Shown one piece after another: positions 18,510-28,382 of a DNA stretch of 64,000 bases. Origin of the DNA: Sphingobacterium detergens (GTDB lineage Bacteria > Bacteroidota > Bacteroidia > Sphingobacteriales > Sphingobacteriaceae); assembly GCF_003610355.1 (NCBI RefSeq), contig NZ_RAPY01000005.1:186001-250000 (forward strand), in the 5' to 3' direction. The position numbers and the translations under genes were made by a program. The notes beneath the pieces were generated by a model. The model saw only the letters and a program-made list of their open reading frames with translations. It searched no databases and had not been told where the DNA came from. Every line of letters starts with the position of its first letter. The first letter of the stretch is position 1.

Positions 18510-20315
18510 CTATTGAAATTTTTTCGCGTTTACTTTACGCTCATTTTCTGTCAAGTAGATTTTACGCAAACGGATAGATTGTGGTGTAACCTCGATGTAT
18601 TCGTCCGCTTGGATATATTCCATAGATTCTTCTAGAGAGAATTTAATTGCCGGTGCGATACGTGTGTTATCATCTGTACCAGATGCACGCATATTTGTCA
18701 ATTGTTTACCTTTAACAATATTGATCGTTAAGTCATTGTCACGGATGTGCTCTCCTAAGATTTGTCCTTCATAAATATCCACACCTGGATCAACGAAGAA
18801 CTTACCTCTATCTTGTAACTTATCAATAGAATAAGCAGTTGTTGTACCTTTATCTAAAGAGATCAATACACCATGCAAACGTCCAGGGATTGTTCCTCTC
18901 CAAGGCTCGTATCCTTTCAAACGGTGTGCCATAACAGCCTCTCCAGCTGTAGCAGTCAATACGTTGTTACGTAGACCAATGATACCACGAGAAGGAATTT
19001 CGAACTCAAGATGTTGCATTTCACCTTTCGTTTCCATCACTAAAAGCTCACCTTTACGTTGTGTTACCAACTCGATCACTTTACCAGAAACTTCTGCAGG
19101 AACGTCAACAACCAACACCTCGATAGGCTCACATTTCTTGCCGTCGATCTCTTTCAAGATTACTTGCGGTTGACCTACTTGCAATTCGTAACCTTCGCGA
19201 CGCATTGTTTCGATCAATACAGATAAGTGAAGGATACCACGTCCATATACCAACCAAGCGTCTGGAGATTCAGTAGGAACGACACGTAATGCCAAGTTCT
19301 TTTCTAATTCTTTTTGTAGACGATCGTGAATATGTCTAGAAGTAACCAATTTACCTTCTTTACCAAAGAATGGTGAGTTATTGATCGTGAACAACATATT
19401 CATTGTTGGCTCATCAATGCTAATAACTTCCAATTGCTCTGGGTTGTCAAAATCAGCGATTGTATCACCGATGTCGAAACCTTCGATACCAACAACAGCA
19501 CAAATATCACCACATTTAACTTCTTGTACACGACGACGGCCTAAACCTTCAAATGTATGCAATTCTTTTACACGTGATTTCACGATCTTACCGTCACGTT
19601 TTACCAACGAGATTGGTTGACCTTCTTTAATTATACCACGAGCTACACGACCAATAGCAATACGTCCTACGAACGTAGAGTAATCCAACGACGTGATCTG
19701 CATTTGCAATGTACCTTCAACAAATGGTGAAGGTGGGAAGTGATTGATGATCGCATCTAATAGTTCAGATACATCTTCTTTCTTTTCTTTCCAATCTGTT
19801 GACATCCAACCATGTTTGGAAGAACCATATAATACTGGAAATGCCAATTGCTCCTCTGTCGCATCTAGGCTAAAGAATAAATCAAATACATTTTCGTATA
19901 CTTCTTCTGGGCGACAGTTTTCTTTGTCCACTTTATTGACAACAACCAAAGGTTTCAAACCTAAGGATAATGCTTTTTGTGTAACGAAACGTGTTTGCGG
20001 CATTGGACCTTCGAAAGCATCCACTAGCAATACAACACCATCAGCCATTTTCAATACACGCTCAACCTCACCACCGAAATCGGCGTGACCAGGTGTATCA
20101 ATAACGTTAATTTTTACTCCTTTATATTCAACAGAAACGTTTTTAGCGACAATAGTAATACCGCGTTCACGTTCTAAATCGTTATTATCCAGAATTAAAT
20201 CACCTGTACCATCATTGTCTCTAAAAAGATTTGTGAAGTGTAAGATTTTGTCTACCAACGTAGTTTTACCGTGATCGACGTGAGCGATAATCGCTATGTT
20301 TCTAATATTTTGCAT
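18510..20315 (-). CDS. typA: Ribosome-associated translational GTPase TypA/BipA
   Basis: Cytoplasmic elongation-factor-like GTPase that aids 50S subunit assembly and stress or low-temperature growth; 601 residues, the normal size. G domain at the N-terminus: G1 HVDHGKTTLVDKIL, switch region RERGITI, G3 DTPGHADF, G4 NKVDKE. Then come the beta-barrel domain II, an EF-G-like domain III/V and the BipA-specific C-terminal domain (GTIPGRLHGVLISLDKG onward). Monocistronic: convergent terminator downstream, and an own TATCTTTG promoter element upstream. Confidence 0.97.
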   Translation of the reverse strand: MQNIRNIAIIAHVDHGKTTLVDKILHFTNLFRDNDGTGDLILDNNDLERERGITIVAKNVSVEYKGVKINVIDTPGHADFGGEVERVLKMADGVVLLVDAFEGPMPQTRFVTQKALSLGLKPLVVVNKVDKENCRPEEVYENVFDLFFSLDATEEQLAFPVLYGSSKHGWMSTDWKEKKEDVSELLDAIINHFPPSPFVEGTLQMQITSLDYSTFVGRIAIGRVARGIIKEGQPISLVKRDGKIVKSRVKELHTFEGLGRRRVQEVKCGDICAVVGIEGFDIGDTIADFDNPEQLEVISIDEPTMNMLFTINNSPFFGKEGKLVTSRHIHDRLQKELEKNLALRVVPTESPDAWLVYGRGILHLSVLIETMRREGYELQVGQPQVILKEIDGKKCEPIEVLVVDVPAEVSGKVIELVTQRKGELLVMETKGEMQHLEFEIPSRGIIGLRNNVLTATAGEAVMAHRLKGYEPWRGTIPGRLHGVLISLDKGTTTAYSIDKLQDRGKFFVDPGVDIYEGQILGEHIRDNDLTINIVKGKQLTNMRASGTDDNTRIAPAIKFSLEESMEYIQADEYIEVTPQSIRLRKIYLTENERKVNAKKFQ

Positions 20316-20344
20316 CTAGCAAGTAAATTTGTTTTTAAATTCAG

Positions 20345-20369
20345 GGTGCAAAGATAAACATTTTGCACC
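20345..20369 (-). promoter_or_regulatory. typA promoter -7 element inside an inverted repeat
   Basis: Minus strand TATCTTTG (20349-20356) matches TAnnTTTG, with a T-rich stretch about 19 bp upstream. The element is embedded in an inverted repeat, GGTGCAAA (20345-20352) and TTTGCACC (20362-20369), which could be a regulator site or an mRNA 5' structure. Confidence 0.45.
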
Positions 20370-20393
20370 ATAAAATTTATAACTATGTGTATT

Positions 20394-21584
20394 TTATTTA
20401 ATTACACCTAATTCTTTACCTACTTTAGTAAAGGCGGCGATAGCTTTATCCAAGTGAGCAAGCTCATGTCCTGCTGAAATTTGAACACGAATACGAGCTT
20501 TTCCCTGAGGTACAACAGGATAGTAGAAACCGATCACATAAATACCTTCGTCCAACATCTTAGCAGCAAAAGCTTGTGCAAGTTTCGCGTCGTAAAGCAT
20601 CACAGGGACGATTGGGTGGAAACCTGGTTTGATATCAAATCCTGCTTCCGTCATTTTTTCACGGAAATATTTGGTGTTGGATTCAAGTTTATCACGCAAA
20701 GCGGTTGTCTCACTCAGCATATCCAAAACCGCAACAGAAGCGCCTGCAATTGCTGGTGCCAATGTATTTGAAAATAAATAAGGGCGTGAACGCTGACGTA
20801 ACAAATCGATGATCTCTTTTTTACCTGATGTGAAGCCACCAGAAGCACCACCAAGGGCTTTACCAAGTGTTCCGGTAATGATATCTACGCGATCAATCAC
20901 GTTGAAAAGTTCATGCGTACCGCGGCCTGTGGCACCAATGAAACCTGTACAATGCGATTCATCGATCATCACCAAAGCTTGATATTTGTCTGCAAGATCA
21001 CAGATCTTGTCCAATGGCGCTACTGATCCGTCCATAGAGAATGCACCATCAGTAACGATGATTTTGTGTCTTGCTCCTGAGGCTGCCTGCAACTGTGCTT
21101 CTAAATCTGCCATATCTGCATTCTTATAACGGAAACGTTGCGCTTTACACAAACGTACACCATCAATGATCGAAGCGTGGTTCAATTCATCGGAAATAAT
21201 TGCGTCCTCAGCACCAAACAATGGTTCGAAAACACCGCCATTCGCATCGAATGCCGCAGCATATAAAATCGTATCTTCTGTTCCTAAGAACTGGGAAATC
21301 TTTGCTTCTAATTCTTTATGTACATCTTGTGTACCACAGATAAAACGTACTGAAGACATGCCATAACCATGTGTATCAATGGCCTCCTTTGCCGCTTCGA
21401 TAACCTTCGGGTGAGAAGATAGTCCCAAGTAGTTGTTTGCACAAAAATTGATGACTTCCTGTCCTGTGCTCACTTTAATATCTGCTCCTTGAGGGGTAAC
21501 AATCACCCGCTCTTGCTTATACAATCCCGCTTCTTTGATTGCTTCCAATTCCTTTTGTAAAACTGGTTGTAATGTATTGTACAT
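20394..21584 (-). CDS. kbl: Glycine C-acetyltransferase (2-amino-3-ketobutyrate CoA ligase)
   Basis: PLP enzyme of the alpha-oxoamine synthase family that cleaves 2-amino-3-ketobutyrate with CoA to glycine and acetyl-CoA, the second step of threonine breakdown. 396 residues, matching E. coli Kbl. Visible motifs: NNYLGLSSHP, the SDELNHASIIDG segment, MIDESHCTGFIG with the PLP-nitrogen Asp, and the Schiff-base Lys242 in TGTLGKALGGASGG. The glycine-forming Kbl assignment over serine palmitoyltransferase or BioF rests on close overall resemblance. The usual partner threonine dehydrogenase is not next door; the LgoD-like dehydrogenase at 44689 is not it. Confidence 0.93.
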   Translation of the reverse strand: MYNTLQPVLQKELEAIKEAGLYKQERVIVTPQGADIKVSTGQEVINFCANNYLGLSSHPKVIEAAKEAIDTHGYGMSSVRFICGTQDVHKELEAKISQFLGTEDTILYAAAFDANGGVFEPLFGAEDAIISDELNHASIIDGVRLCKAQRFRYKNADMADLEAQLQAASGARHKIIVTDGAFSMDGSVAPLDKICDLADKYQALVMIDESHCTGFIGATGRGTHELFNVIDRVDIITGTLGKALGGASGGFTSGKKEIIDLLRQRSRPYLFSNTLAPAIAGASVAVLDMLSETTALRDKLESNTKYFREKMTEAGFDIKPGFHPIVPVMLYDAKLAQAFAAKMLDEGIYVIGFYYPVVPQGKARIRVQISAGHELAHLDKAIAAFTKVGKELGVIK

Positions 21585-21694
21585 AATTCGAATTTATTTT
21601 TTTATACAATATTACAGTTTTTCTTTGGTGGAAACAGCCTGTTTATTGAGAATTCACCTCAAATCAATGTTTTGATAACATTAAACCGTTTGCA

Positions 21695-21702
21695 CAAATT
21701 TA
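21695..21702 (-). promoter_or_regulatory. Candidate -7 promoter element of kbl
   Basis: Minus strand TAAATTTG matches TAnnTTTG about 110 bp before the kbl ATG; no clear -33 element. Nothing else is recognised in 21585-21883. Confidence 0.3.
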
Positions 21703-21883
21703 TACCGCCCTTTCATTTCCTTCCTTTTGCAACGAATAATGGTATCATCATGGAATAGATCCCTGGCTGGCGATTTCGGATTACTGGCAAGCCTCCTCGG
21801 ATCACGGGCAGCATGACAGCGCAGTGTTAAAAATGTAACAACTGATAGGGATCAACCATGTATTAATTTAATACAGATTTGGT

Positions 21884-23131
21884 TTATTCGTAACGCAGCG
21901 CATCCACAGGATCTAATTTTGAAGCTTTTGATGCGGGATAATAACCAGATAACATCCCCACAAGACCACACACGGCAAATCCAAGAATAATAGCTGCCCA
22001 AGGAATAATAAAGGATGTCCCCAGTTGAAGGGCTAATAAATTACCGATCAGGATGCCGATAAATATACCCGCGACGCCGCCCATCATACAGATGACAATG
22101 GCCTCCATCAAAAATTGCTTGCGTATCACACTGGGTGTAGCCCCTATTGCCTTCCGTATACCTATCTCCCGTGTCCGTTCGGTAACAGACACCAACATGA
22201 TATTCATTAATCCGATAGATGCACCAACAAGGGTAATAAAAGCAATCACGACAGCTCCTAGGGTCACCATCGCCATATTCTGCATAAGCATTTGTGCTAC
22301 AGCATCGGATTTGGTAATCTCAAAATCATTGGTTTGTCTTGCAGATAGCCCGCGAATATTCCGAAATACAATGGAAGCTTCTCCAATTGCAGCTTCTAAT
22401 CGCATTGGATCATTAGAAGAAACGGTAATCACGTAGGATGGCTCCACCACCTGCATAACAGATCTTGCTTTCACCAAAGGGATAAAACAGGCTCTATCCC
22501 CCCCCATACCCGCAGAGGACCCCTTGCTTTTCAATACGCCTATCACCTGATAACGAATGTTATTGACTGTGATATATTGTCCTATTGGATCTATGATTTC
22601 ACTAAAAAGCATTTTGCTGACCTCACTACCAATAATAATCACAGCTCCACCGGTTTCCACATCCCGAACAGAGAAATTACGTCCTTCATTGACTACATAT
22701 CCTGAGGTTTGAAGATAATTTTCATCTGTCCCGATGAGTCCAATATTGGGATTGGTTTTTTTGGATTGAAATTTTACGGTCGAATTCCAGGTGACATTGG
22801 CGCTGATGGAGGTTATCGCGTTAAAATGAAAATTCTGTCTGAAACGGGATGCCTGGGCATAGGTTATATTTGCGAAGACCTTGGATCGAGTTCCACCGGT
22901 ACCAATCTGAACATTTATACCCCGATTTCGAATATTGAATGAGTTGGAGCCCATAGACGAAAAAGAATCCGTGAGGGAATTTTTCATGGCGTCAATAGAT
23001 GTCAACACGCCAATCAGGGCCATCATCCCAATAGCTATAATCAACGCTGTTAAAAATGTCCGAAGTTTATTGCCTACAATAGATTGCAGCGCAAGTTTTA
23101 CGTTCTCAACATAAGACATTTTTACGGACAT
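21884..23131 (-). CDS. MacB/FtsX-type ABC transporter permease
   Basis: Inner-membrane permease subunit, 415 residues. One transmembrane helix near 25-45, a periplasmic MacB core domain about 50-250, then three C-terminal helices (about 285-405) forming the FtsX domain; VTERTREIGIRKAIGAT between them is the family signature. Such permeases act as mechanotransmitters with a MacB-type ATPase and a membrane-fusion protein, exporting peptides, lipoproteins or antibiotics. Neither partner gene is adjacent, so it is an orphan here. An internal start at the second Met (MSYVENVKLAL) is equally plausible. Confidence 0.88.
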   Translation of the reverse strand: MSVKMSYVENVKLALQSIVGNKLRTFLTALIIAIGMMALIGVLTSIDAMKNSLTDSFSSMGSNSFNIRNRGINVQIGTGGTRSKVFANITYAQASRFRQNFHFNAITSISANVTWNSTVKFQSKKTNPNIGLIGTDENYLQTSGYVVNEGRNFSVRDVETGGAVIIIGSEVSKMLFSEIIDPIGQYITVNNIRYQVIGVLKSKGSSAGMGGDRACFIPLVKARSVMQVVEPSYVITVSSNDPMRLEAAIGEASIVFRNIRGLSARQTNDFEITKSDAVAQMLMQNMAMVTLGAVVIAFITLVGASIGLMNIMLVSVTERTREIGIRKAIGATPSVIRKQFLMEAIVICMMGGVAGIFIGILIGNLLALQLGTSFIIPWAAIILGFAVCGLVGMLSGYYPASKASKLDPVDALRYE

Positions 23132-23184
23132 ACAGCGATTATTATAATTTGCAGATGAAAATACTGTTATTCCTCCACAAAACC

Positions 23185-23221
23185 AAAAGGCAATTTATTC
23201 TAATGAAATAAATTGCCTTTT
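23185..23221 (-). terminator. Terminator of the DUF2147 gene
   Basis: Arms AAAAGGCAATTTATT (23185-23199) and AATAAATTGCCTTTT (23207-23221), a perfect 15-bp stem with a 7-nt loop and T residues on either strand. It lies about 60 bp past the DUF2147 stop. Confidence 0.75.
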
Positions 23222-23278
23222 TTATACCAAACCATTGCCATCAAGAAGGTCGGTTTTGGGTTGCTCACTTTGCTCCTA

Positions 23279-23704
23279 TCAGTTTATCCTCTTCCAGGTT
23301 TCAGTCCTACCCAATAAGCTGACCCCCACATAGCCACGTATGTCAAGTTTATCACCTTTTAAAGTCATTTTACAGCTATAGGTCTTTCCTGTTTTTGGAT
23401 CATAGATTTTTCCATCCTCATAGGTATTGCCGTCTTTTGTAAAATTGGTCAGGATCTCCAATCCCTGAACCGCCCTACTCTGAAGCGCTTTGTCAGGATT
23501 TTTCACATCTTTCTTGGGCTGTCCGGACTCATTGTTCGGAAATTTAAGCCAATACAGTTTACCGAAAAATTTGTCTCCCTTTTTATAAATCTCCACACGC
23601 CCCTCACCACTTGGGTTTTCCCATTTTCCGATGATCGGATCTGTTTGTGCAAACAATGTTACTGTAGCAAGTAACATGATGAATGACATCATAATTTTCT
23701 TCAT
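23279..23704 (-). CDS. Secreted DUF2147-family protein
   Basis: Small exported protein of 141 residues with a signal peptide (about 1-19, ending LFAQ). The mature part matches the DUF2147 family: IIGKWENPSGEGRVEIYK at the start, FGKLYWLKFP, the IYDPKTGKTYSCKMTL block and the closing GRTETWKRI. The fold is a small lipocalin-like barrel in solved relatives, but no biochemical role is established for the family. Monocistronic with its own terminator. Confidence 0.85.
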   Translation of the reverse strand: MKKIMMSFIMLLATVTLFAQTDPIIGKWENPSGEGRVEIYKKGDKFFGKLYWLKFPNNESGQPKKDVKNPDKALQSRAVQGLEILTNFTKDGNTYEDGKIYDPKTGKTYSCKMTLKGDKLDIRGYVGVSLLGRTETWKRIN

Positions 23705-24172
23705 TGGTCTACTATTTATGAGTTATAACTAAAAAACGATCGCTAGTATCTTATTTATTAATATAAATAAATATACAAAATATTTACTATGCTTGCATAC
23801 ATTTATATTCCGTGATTTCAATTTATTTAAATAGACACAAAGATTCGCTTTTGGTTTAACTCTACACTCCTCATTATCAAGTCTTATTTGGGGCTTATTC
23901 GACCTCGCATGACTCTTAGTACACCCCTTCTTTGTAAATCTTATCCCCTTTTTCTGTCGTTTCGCTATAGATCACTTACTGAATCGATAAGGAAATGATA
24001 GCGAATTAATCGTTGACTTCCGAACAAGGTCTAAGCAGATCCGGACAAAGGGTGAGAAAAGAGGAAACGAAACAGCAGTTTGTCGGCATATACACATTAA
24101 ATTTTGGCATTGCGTTTGCACGATAGTTTTTATATTATTACTTTATTCACTGTTTATAAATTAGCGCATATT
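23705..24172. other. Gene-free interval
   Basis: About 470 bp between the divergent DUF2147 and holin-like genes. No ORF with recognisable similarity, RNA gene or repeat is apparent. A loose inverted repeat TTCGCTAT (23961-23968) / ATAGCGAA (23998-24005) is the only structure I see. It presumably holds the two divergent promoters. Confidence 0.5.
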
Positions 24173-24514
24173 ATGAAATTTATTATTAGTCTTTTACTCA
24201 CCGGGGTTGTTGTCGCAATCGCTTGCTGGATTATACCGGGTGCAAAAGTTGCTGGTTTTGGCTGGGCTATTGTCACAGGATTGGTTATCGGGTTTGTCAA
24301 TGCTACTGTAGGTTCTATTTTGAGGCTGTTCACCTTTCCTTTGAACTGGCTAACACTGGGTTTGGTTTCCTTTATTATCACTGTTTTAATGGTCTTGCTT
24401 TCAGACTCACTCCTTGGAGACAAATTTAATGTGGATGGATTTTGGACTGCGGCCTTATTTGCCATTGTTGTCGCAATACTAGAAATGATCATCGGAAGTA
24501 CTTCAAAAGACTAA
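24173..24514 (+). CDS. YvlD/phage holin family IV-like small membrane protein
   Basis: Very hydrophobic protein of 113 residues with four predicted transmembrane helices (about 3-20, 27-48, 55-75, 88-108). It resembles the phage-holin-4-2/YvlD family of housekeeping membrane proteins, with typical glycine-rich helices and the PLNWLTLGLVSFIITVLMV stretch. Despite the family name there is no phage context. The frame is open further upstream to 24104, but the ATG at 24173 gives the family-length N-terminus MKFIISLLLTG and is preferred. Function unknown, perhaps envelope integrity. Confidence 0.75.
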   Translation: MKFIISLLLTGVVVAIACWIIPGAKVAGFGWAIVTGLVIGFVNATVGSILRLFTFPLNWLTLGLVSFIITVLMVLLSDSLLGDKFNVDGFWTAALFAIVVAILEMIIGSTSKD

Positions 24515-24533
24515 AATTATATTTATTGAATAT

Positions 24534-24572
24534 AAAAAGGCTGTTTTTCTATTTGAAGAACAGCCTTTTCTG
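24534..24572 (+). terminator. Terminator after the holin-like gene
   Basis: Arms AAAAAGGCTGTT (24534-24545) and AACAGCCTTTT (24559-24569) followed by CTG; T residues close the stem. It lies 20 bp after the stop codon. Confidence 0.75.
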
Positions 24573-24707
24573 TTTCAGCATGGTGAATGTCTTACTGATG
24601 GGACATCTATTTTGAAAGCCTCTTTATCTGCCATTTTTATTAAGCCTCCACTCGCTTTTTAAGCTTAAAATAGCTAAATTTATATTATTTAATAGACCCC
24701 TCGATAT

Positions 24708-26603
24708 ATGTGCGAACACAATCACGAGCATAGCCATACAGAAAAAGATACTCCTTGGTGGATTTCACAACGCAAACTCCTTATAGCTCTCATCATATTG
24801 ATCACGCTGCTGATACTGAAGTATGCATTTAAGATCACACTTCCGTTTTACGCGTCTCTCCTTCTAAATGGCATTGCTTACCTATTGGCAGGTATTCCGG
24901 TTATCCAAATGGCTTTTCGAAAGGCAAAGCGCGGCGATTTCTTCAACGAGTTTTTTCTAATGAGCGTGGCAACCTTGGGTGCATTCGCAATACGGGAATT
25001 TGAGGAAGGCGTAGCTGTCATGGTATTTTATCAGATTGGCGAATGGTTTCAGGACACCGCAGTGGACAACGCAAAAAAATCCATTAAATCACTATTGGAT
25101 ATCCGTCCGGACAAAGTCACTGTCTTGCGAGATGGAAAACAAGTGGATATCAACCCTAAGACGGTTGAAATCGGTGAAATTATCCTCGTCAAAGCCGGCG
25201 AAAAAGTCGCTCTGGATGGCAGACTGATCAATGAACGGGCGGCATTCAATACCGCAGCGCTAACCGGAGAAAGCAAACCGGACACCAAATATAAGGGTGA
25301 GGCTGTCTTTGCAGGTATGATAAATCTAGAAACAGTTGCTGAAATCACTGTAGTCAGCTCGTTTCAGGACAGCAAATTGAGCAAGATATTGGAGATGGTG
25401 CAGGATGCAACAGCGCGCAAATCTAAAACACAGCTCTTTATCTCAAGGTTTGCAAAAATCTACGTCCCTATTATCTTTGCGCTGGCACTTCTGGTACTTA
25501 TCGTCCCTATATTCCTTGTCAGTGACTATAGCTTTAGAGACTGGTTTTACCGCAGTTTGGTCTTTTTGGTGATCAGTTGTCCTTGTGCACTCGTGGTCTC
25601 GATCCCCTTGGGTTACTTCGGCGGAATAGGATTGGCCTCCAGAAACGGAATCTTGTTCAAGGGAGGCAATTTCCTGGATGCCATCACCACAGTTGATACT
25701 ATTGTTATGGATAAAACAGGTACCCTCACTGAAGGTGTTTTTGAAGTAAAGGAGGTACACGCTGTCAACGGACAAGCGACAACATTACTGGATTATGCCA
25801 AGGCCATTGAATCAAATTCTACCCATCCTATCGCGAAAGCAATAGCTAGCTACCATCCGGGAGACAACTCATTCATTACTGAAGGGATTGAGGAAATCGC
25901 GGGCCATGGACTCAAAGCAACGATCAACAATAAGCTTGTCCTCGCTGGCAATAGTAAATTGCTGGACAAGTTCAACATTCGCTATCCGGAAGAAATAAAG
26001 CAAATTGTCTATTCCATTGTATTGATTGCCATAGCGGATCAATATGCGGGCTACATTACCGTTGCAGATCGAAATAAGCCTGATGCAAAAGAGGTCATTT
26101 CGGCGATGCGGGATCGAGGCTTATACACGGTCATGTTGTCTGGTGATAAAACAGCAGTAGTAGATGAGGTCGCGAGGGAACTTGGTGTTGACAAAGCTTA
26201 CGGGGACCTTCTACCCGAAGATAAAGTAAGTCATGTGCAGAGACTGATCGACGAAGGACGCAATGTCGCTTTTGCAGGAGATGGCGTCAATGATGCCCCC
26301 GTGGTAGCTTTAGCTCAGGTAGGTATAGCAATGGGTGGATTAGGAGCAGATGCGACCATTGAAACGGCAGATGTCGTGATCCAGAATGATGAGTCACATA
26401 AAATTTTATCCGCAATAAAAATTGGTAAAATTACCCGCAATATTGTTTGGCAGAACGTCATCCTGGCAATGGGCATAAAGATTATTGTCTTGATCTTGGG
26501 TGCCGGGGGAGTTGCAACGCTCTGGGAAGCTGTTATCGCTGATGTTGGGGTAGCACTCTTGGCGATCCTAAATGCCATCCGTATACAAAGTAAAACTGTA
26601 TAA
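24708..26603 (+). CDS. P1B-type heavy-metal translocating ATPase (Zn/Cd/Pb class)
   Basis: Inner-membrane ATPase exporting divalent soft metals, 631 residues. The N-terminus carries a short His-rich segment (HNHEHSH, 4-10) and no CxxC heavy-metal-associated domain. Helices precede an actuator domain with TGES (186-189); the metal-binding CPC motif is at 291-293, the phosphorylated Asp335 in DKTGTLTEG, HP in the STHPIAKAI segment and the hinge GDGVNDAP. The context CPCALVVSIPLGYFGG is that of zinc/cadmium rather than copper pumps, so ZntA/CadA-like is the best call. No metal regulator is adjacent. Monocistronic between two terminators. Confidence 0.93.
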   Translation: MCEHNHEHSHTEKDTPWWISQRKLLIALIILITLLILKYAFKITLPFYASLLLNGIAYLLAGIPVIQMAFRKAKRGDFFNEFFLMSVATLGAFAIREFEEGVAVMVFYQIGEWFQDTAVDNAKKSIKSLLDIRPDKVTVLRDGKQVDINPKTVEIGEIILVKAGEKVALDGRLINERAAFNTAALTGESKPDTKYKGEAVFAGMINLETVAEITVVSSFQDSKLSKILEMVQDATARKSKTQLFISRFAKIYVPIIFALALLVLIVPIFLVSDYSFRDWFYRSLVFLVISCPCALVVSIPLGYFGGIGLASRNGILFKGGNFLDAITTVDTIVMDKTGTLTEGVFEVKEVHAVNGQATTLLDYAKAIESNSTHPIAKAIASYHPGDNSFITEGIEEIAGHGLKATINNKLVLAGNSKLLDKFNIRYPEEIKQIVYSIVLIAIADQYAGYITVADRNKPDAKEVISAMRDRGLYTVMLSGDKTAVVDEVARELGVDKAYGDLLPEDKVSHVQRLIDEGRNVAFAGDGVNDAPVVALAQVGIAMGGLGADATIETADVVIQNDESHKILSAIKIGKITRNIVWQNVILAMGIKIIVLILGAGGVATLWEAVIADVGVALLAILNAIRIQSKTV

Positions 26604-26644
26604 ACTAATTTGCTAGCAGAAGAAAACTGTGCAAAATCGGTAAA

Positions 26645-26684
26645 ACATAAGCGGCTGACTTTTCCCAAAGTCAGCCGCTTATGT
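26645..26684. terminator. Bidirectional terminator between P1B ATPase and pgi
   Basis: Perfect 18-bp inverted repeat beginning ACATAAGCGGCTGAC (26645-26662 and 26667-26684) with loop TCCC, midway between two convergent genes. The flanking T tract is weak. Confidence 0.8.
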
Positions 26685-26732
26685 TATATAGTGGTATCAG
26701 TATTCCTGAATGCCATGTACTTTCCGGTCATC

Positions 26733-28382
26733 TTAATCACGCCAGGATTTATAAGTATTAATCAATCCATTGGTGGAAGAATCATGACTAGTGATGGGAT
26801 TATTATCACTTAATTCTGGTAGAATCTTATTGGCCAACTGTTTCCCTAGTTCAACGCCCCATTGGTCAAAACTGTAGATATTCCAGATCACACCTTGCAC
26901 AAAAATCTTGTGTTCATACAGGGCAATGAGTCTACCCAGTGTACGTGGCGTCATTTTTTTCAATAAAATAGAGTTTGTTGGTCGATTACCCTCAAATACT
27001 TTATACGTTTTCAATTCCGCCACCTCTTCATTGGATTTACCCGCTTTTTGTAATTCAGCAACAACCTCTTCCTCCGTTTTACCGTTCATTAGTGCCTCTG
27101 TCTGTGCAAAGAAATTAGACAATAAAAGCTGATGATGGTTGCCTATTGGATTAAGGCTGTTTGCTGGAGCAATAAAATCACATGGTATCAATTTCGTGCC
27201 CTGGTGGATCAATTGATAAAAGGCATGTTGTCCGTTTGTTCCAGGTTCACCCCAAATGATCGGCCCTGTCTGGTAGTCTACACGCTCGCCATTCCGGTCT
27301 ATATATTTTCCGTTGCTCTCCATATCCCCCTGTTGGAAATAGGCTGCGAAACGGTGTAAGTATTGATCATAAGGAAGAATGGCGTGGCTTTCGGCTTCAA
27401 AGAAATTATTGTACCATATACCAAGCAAAGCCAATATCACCGGAATATTTTCTTCCAAGGCGCTGGTTCTGAAATGCTCATCAGCATCGTATGCACCTTT
27501 TAGGAGTTCCTCAAAATTATCAAAACCAATAGCTAGGCTAATGGACAGTCCGATTGCAGACCATAGGGAATAACGTCCGCCAACCCAATCCCAAAATTCA
27601 AACATATTTTGTGGGTCTATTCCGAAAGCCTTTACTGCCTCCGTATTGGTGCTCAACGCCGCAAAGTGTTTAGCAACATCCTGCTCACTTGCTCCCTTAC
27701 TTAGAAACCAATCCTTAGCGGTATGCGCATTGGCCATCGTCTCCTGTGTTGTGAAGGTTTTGGACGCAATCAGGAACAAGGTTGTTTCGGGGTTTACTCC
27801 CTTTAGCGTTTCAGCGATATGTGTACCATCTACATTAGAGACAAAGTGTACATTCAGCCTGGTCTTGTAAGCTTTTAAGGCTTCAGTAACCATTACTGGT
27901 CCCAAATCAGAACCACCAATACCGATATTAACAACATCCGTGATCTCCTTGCCTGTATAGCCTTTCCATTCACCGGAGAGAATCTGCTCTGTGAACGTTT
28001 TCACATGTGCCAACACGCTTTTAACAGCAGGCATCACATCCTTTCCATCGACAAAAACAGGTTGATCGGATTGATTTCTCAATGCCGTGTGCAAAACGGG
28101 TCTGTTTTCGGTCACATTGATCCGCTCACCCGCAAACATAGCCGTGATTGCTTCGGAGAGCTGGCATTCTTTTGCTAACTGGATCAACAGTGCCATTGTC
28201 TCTTCGTTTACGCGATTTTTGGAATAATCTAAAAGAATATCCTCGAAAAGGATCGAAAACTTCTCAAATCGCTGTGGGTCTGCCACGAAAAGCTCACGGA
28301 GGTCCTGCTGATTGATATCAATATAATGATCTACCAAATATTGGTAGGCTTTGGTTGTTGTAAAATTAATTTTTGGAAACAT
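26733..28382 (-). CDS. pgi: Glucose-6-phosphate isomerase
   Basis: Interconverts glucose-6-phosphate and fructose-6-phosphate in the cytoplasm (glycolysis and gluconeogenesis). 549 residues, as in E. coli Pgi. Both family signatures are clear: WVGGRYSLWSAIGL near 265-280 and FDQWGVELGKQLA near 505-517; the sugar-phosphate site NIGIGGSDLGPVMV is near 150-165. Catalytic Glu is in the GTNGQHAFYQLIHQG neighbourhood. It is transcribed alone, convergent with the metal ATPase gene. Confidence 0.97.
   Translation of the reverse strand: MFPKINFTTTKAYQYLVDHYIDINQQDLRELFVADPQRFEKFSILFEDILLDYSKNRVNEETMALLIQLAKECQLSEAITAMFAGERINVTENRPVLHTALRNQSDQPVFVDGKDVMPAVKSVLAHVKTFTEQILSGEWKGYTGKEITDVVNIGIGGSDLGPVMVTEALKAYKTRLNVHFVSNVDGTHIAETLKGVNPETTLFLIASKTFTTQETMANAHTAKDWFLSKGASEQDVAKHFAALSTNTEAVKAFGIDPQNMFEFWDWVGGRYSLWSAIGLSISLAIGFDNFEELLKGAYDADEHFRTSALEENIPVILALLGIWYNNFFEAESHAILPYDQYLHRFAAYFQQGDMESNGKYIDRNGERVDYQTGPIIWGEPGTNGQHAFYQLIHQGTKLIPCDFIAPANSLNPIGNHHQLLLSNFFAQTEALMNGKTEEEVVAELQKAGKSNEEVAELKTYKVFEGNRPTNSILLKKMTPRTLGRLIALYEHKIFVQGVIWNIYSFDQWGVELGKQLANKILPELSDNNPITSHDSSTNGLINTYKSWRD

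Noticed and set aside
24173..24514. Prophage remnant because of the holin-like protein
   Set aside because: This family is a common chromosomal membrane protein, and there are no other phage genes in the window.
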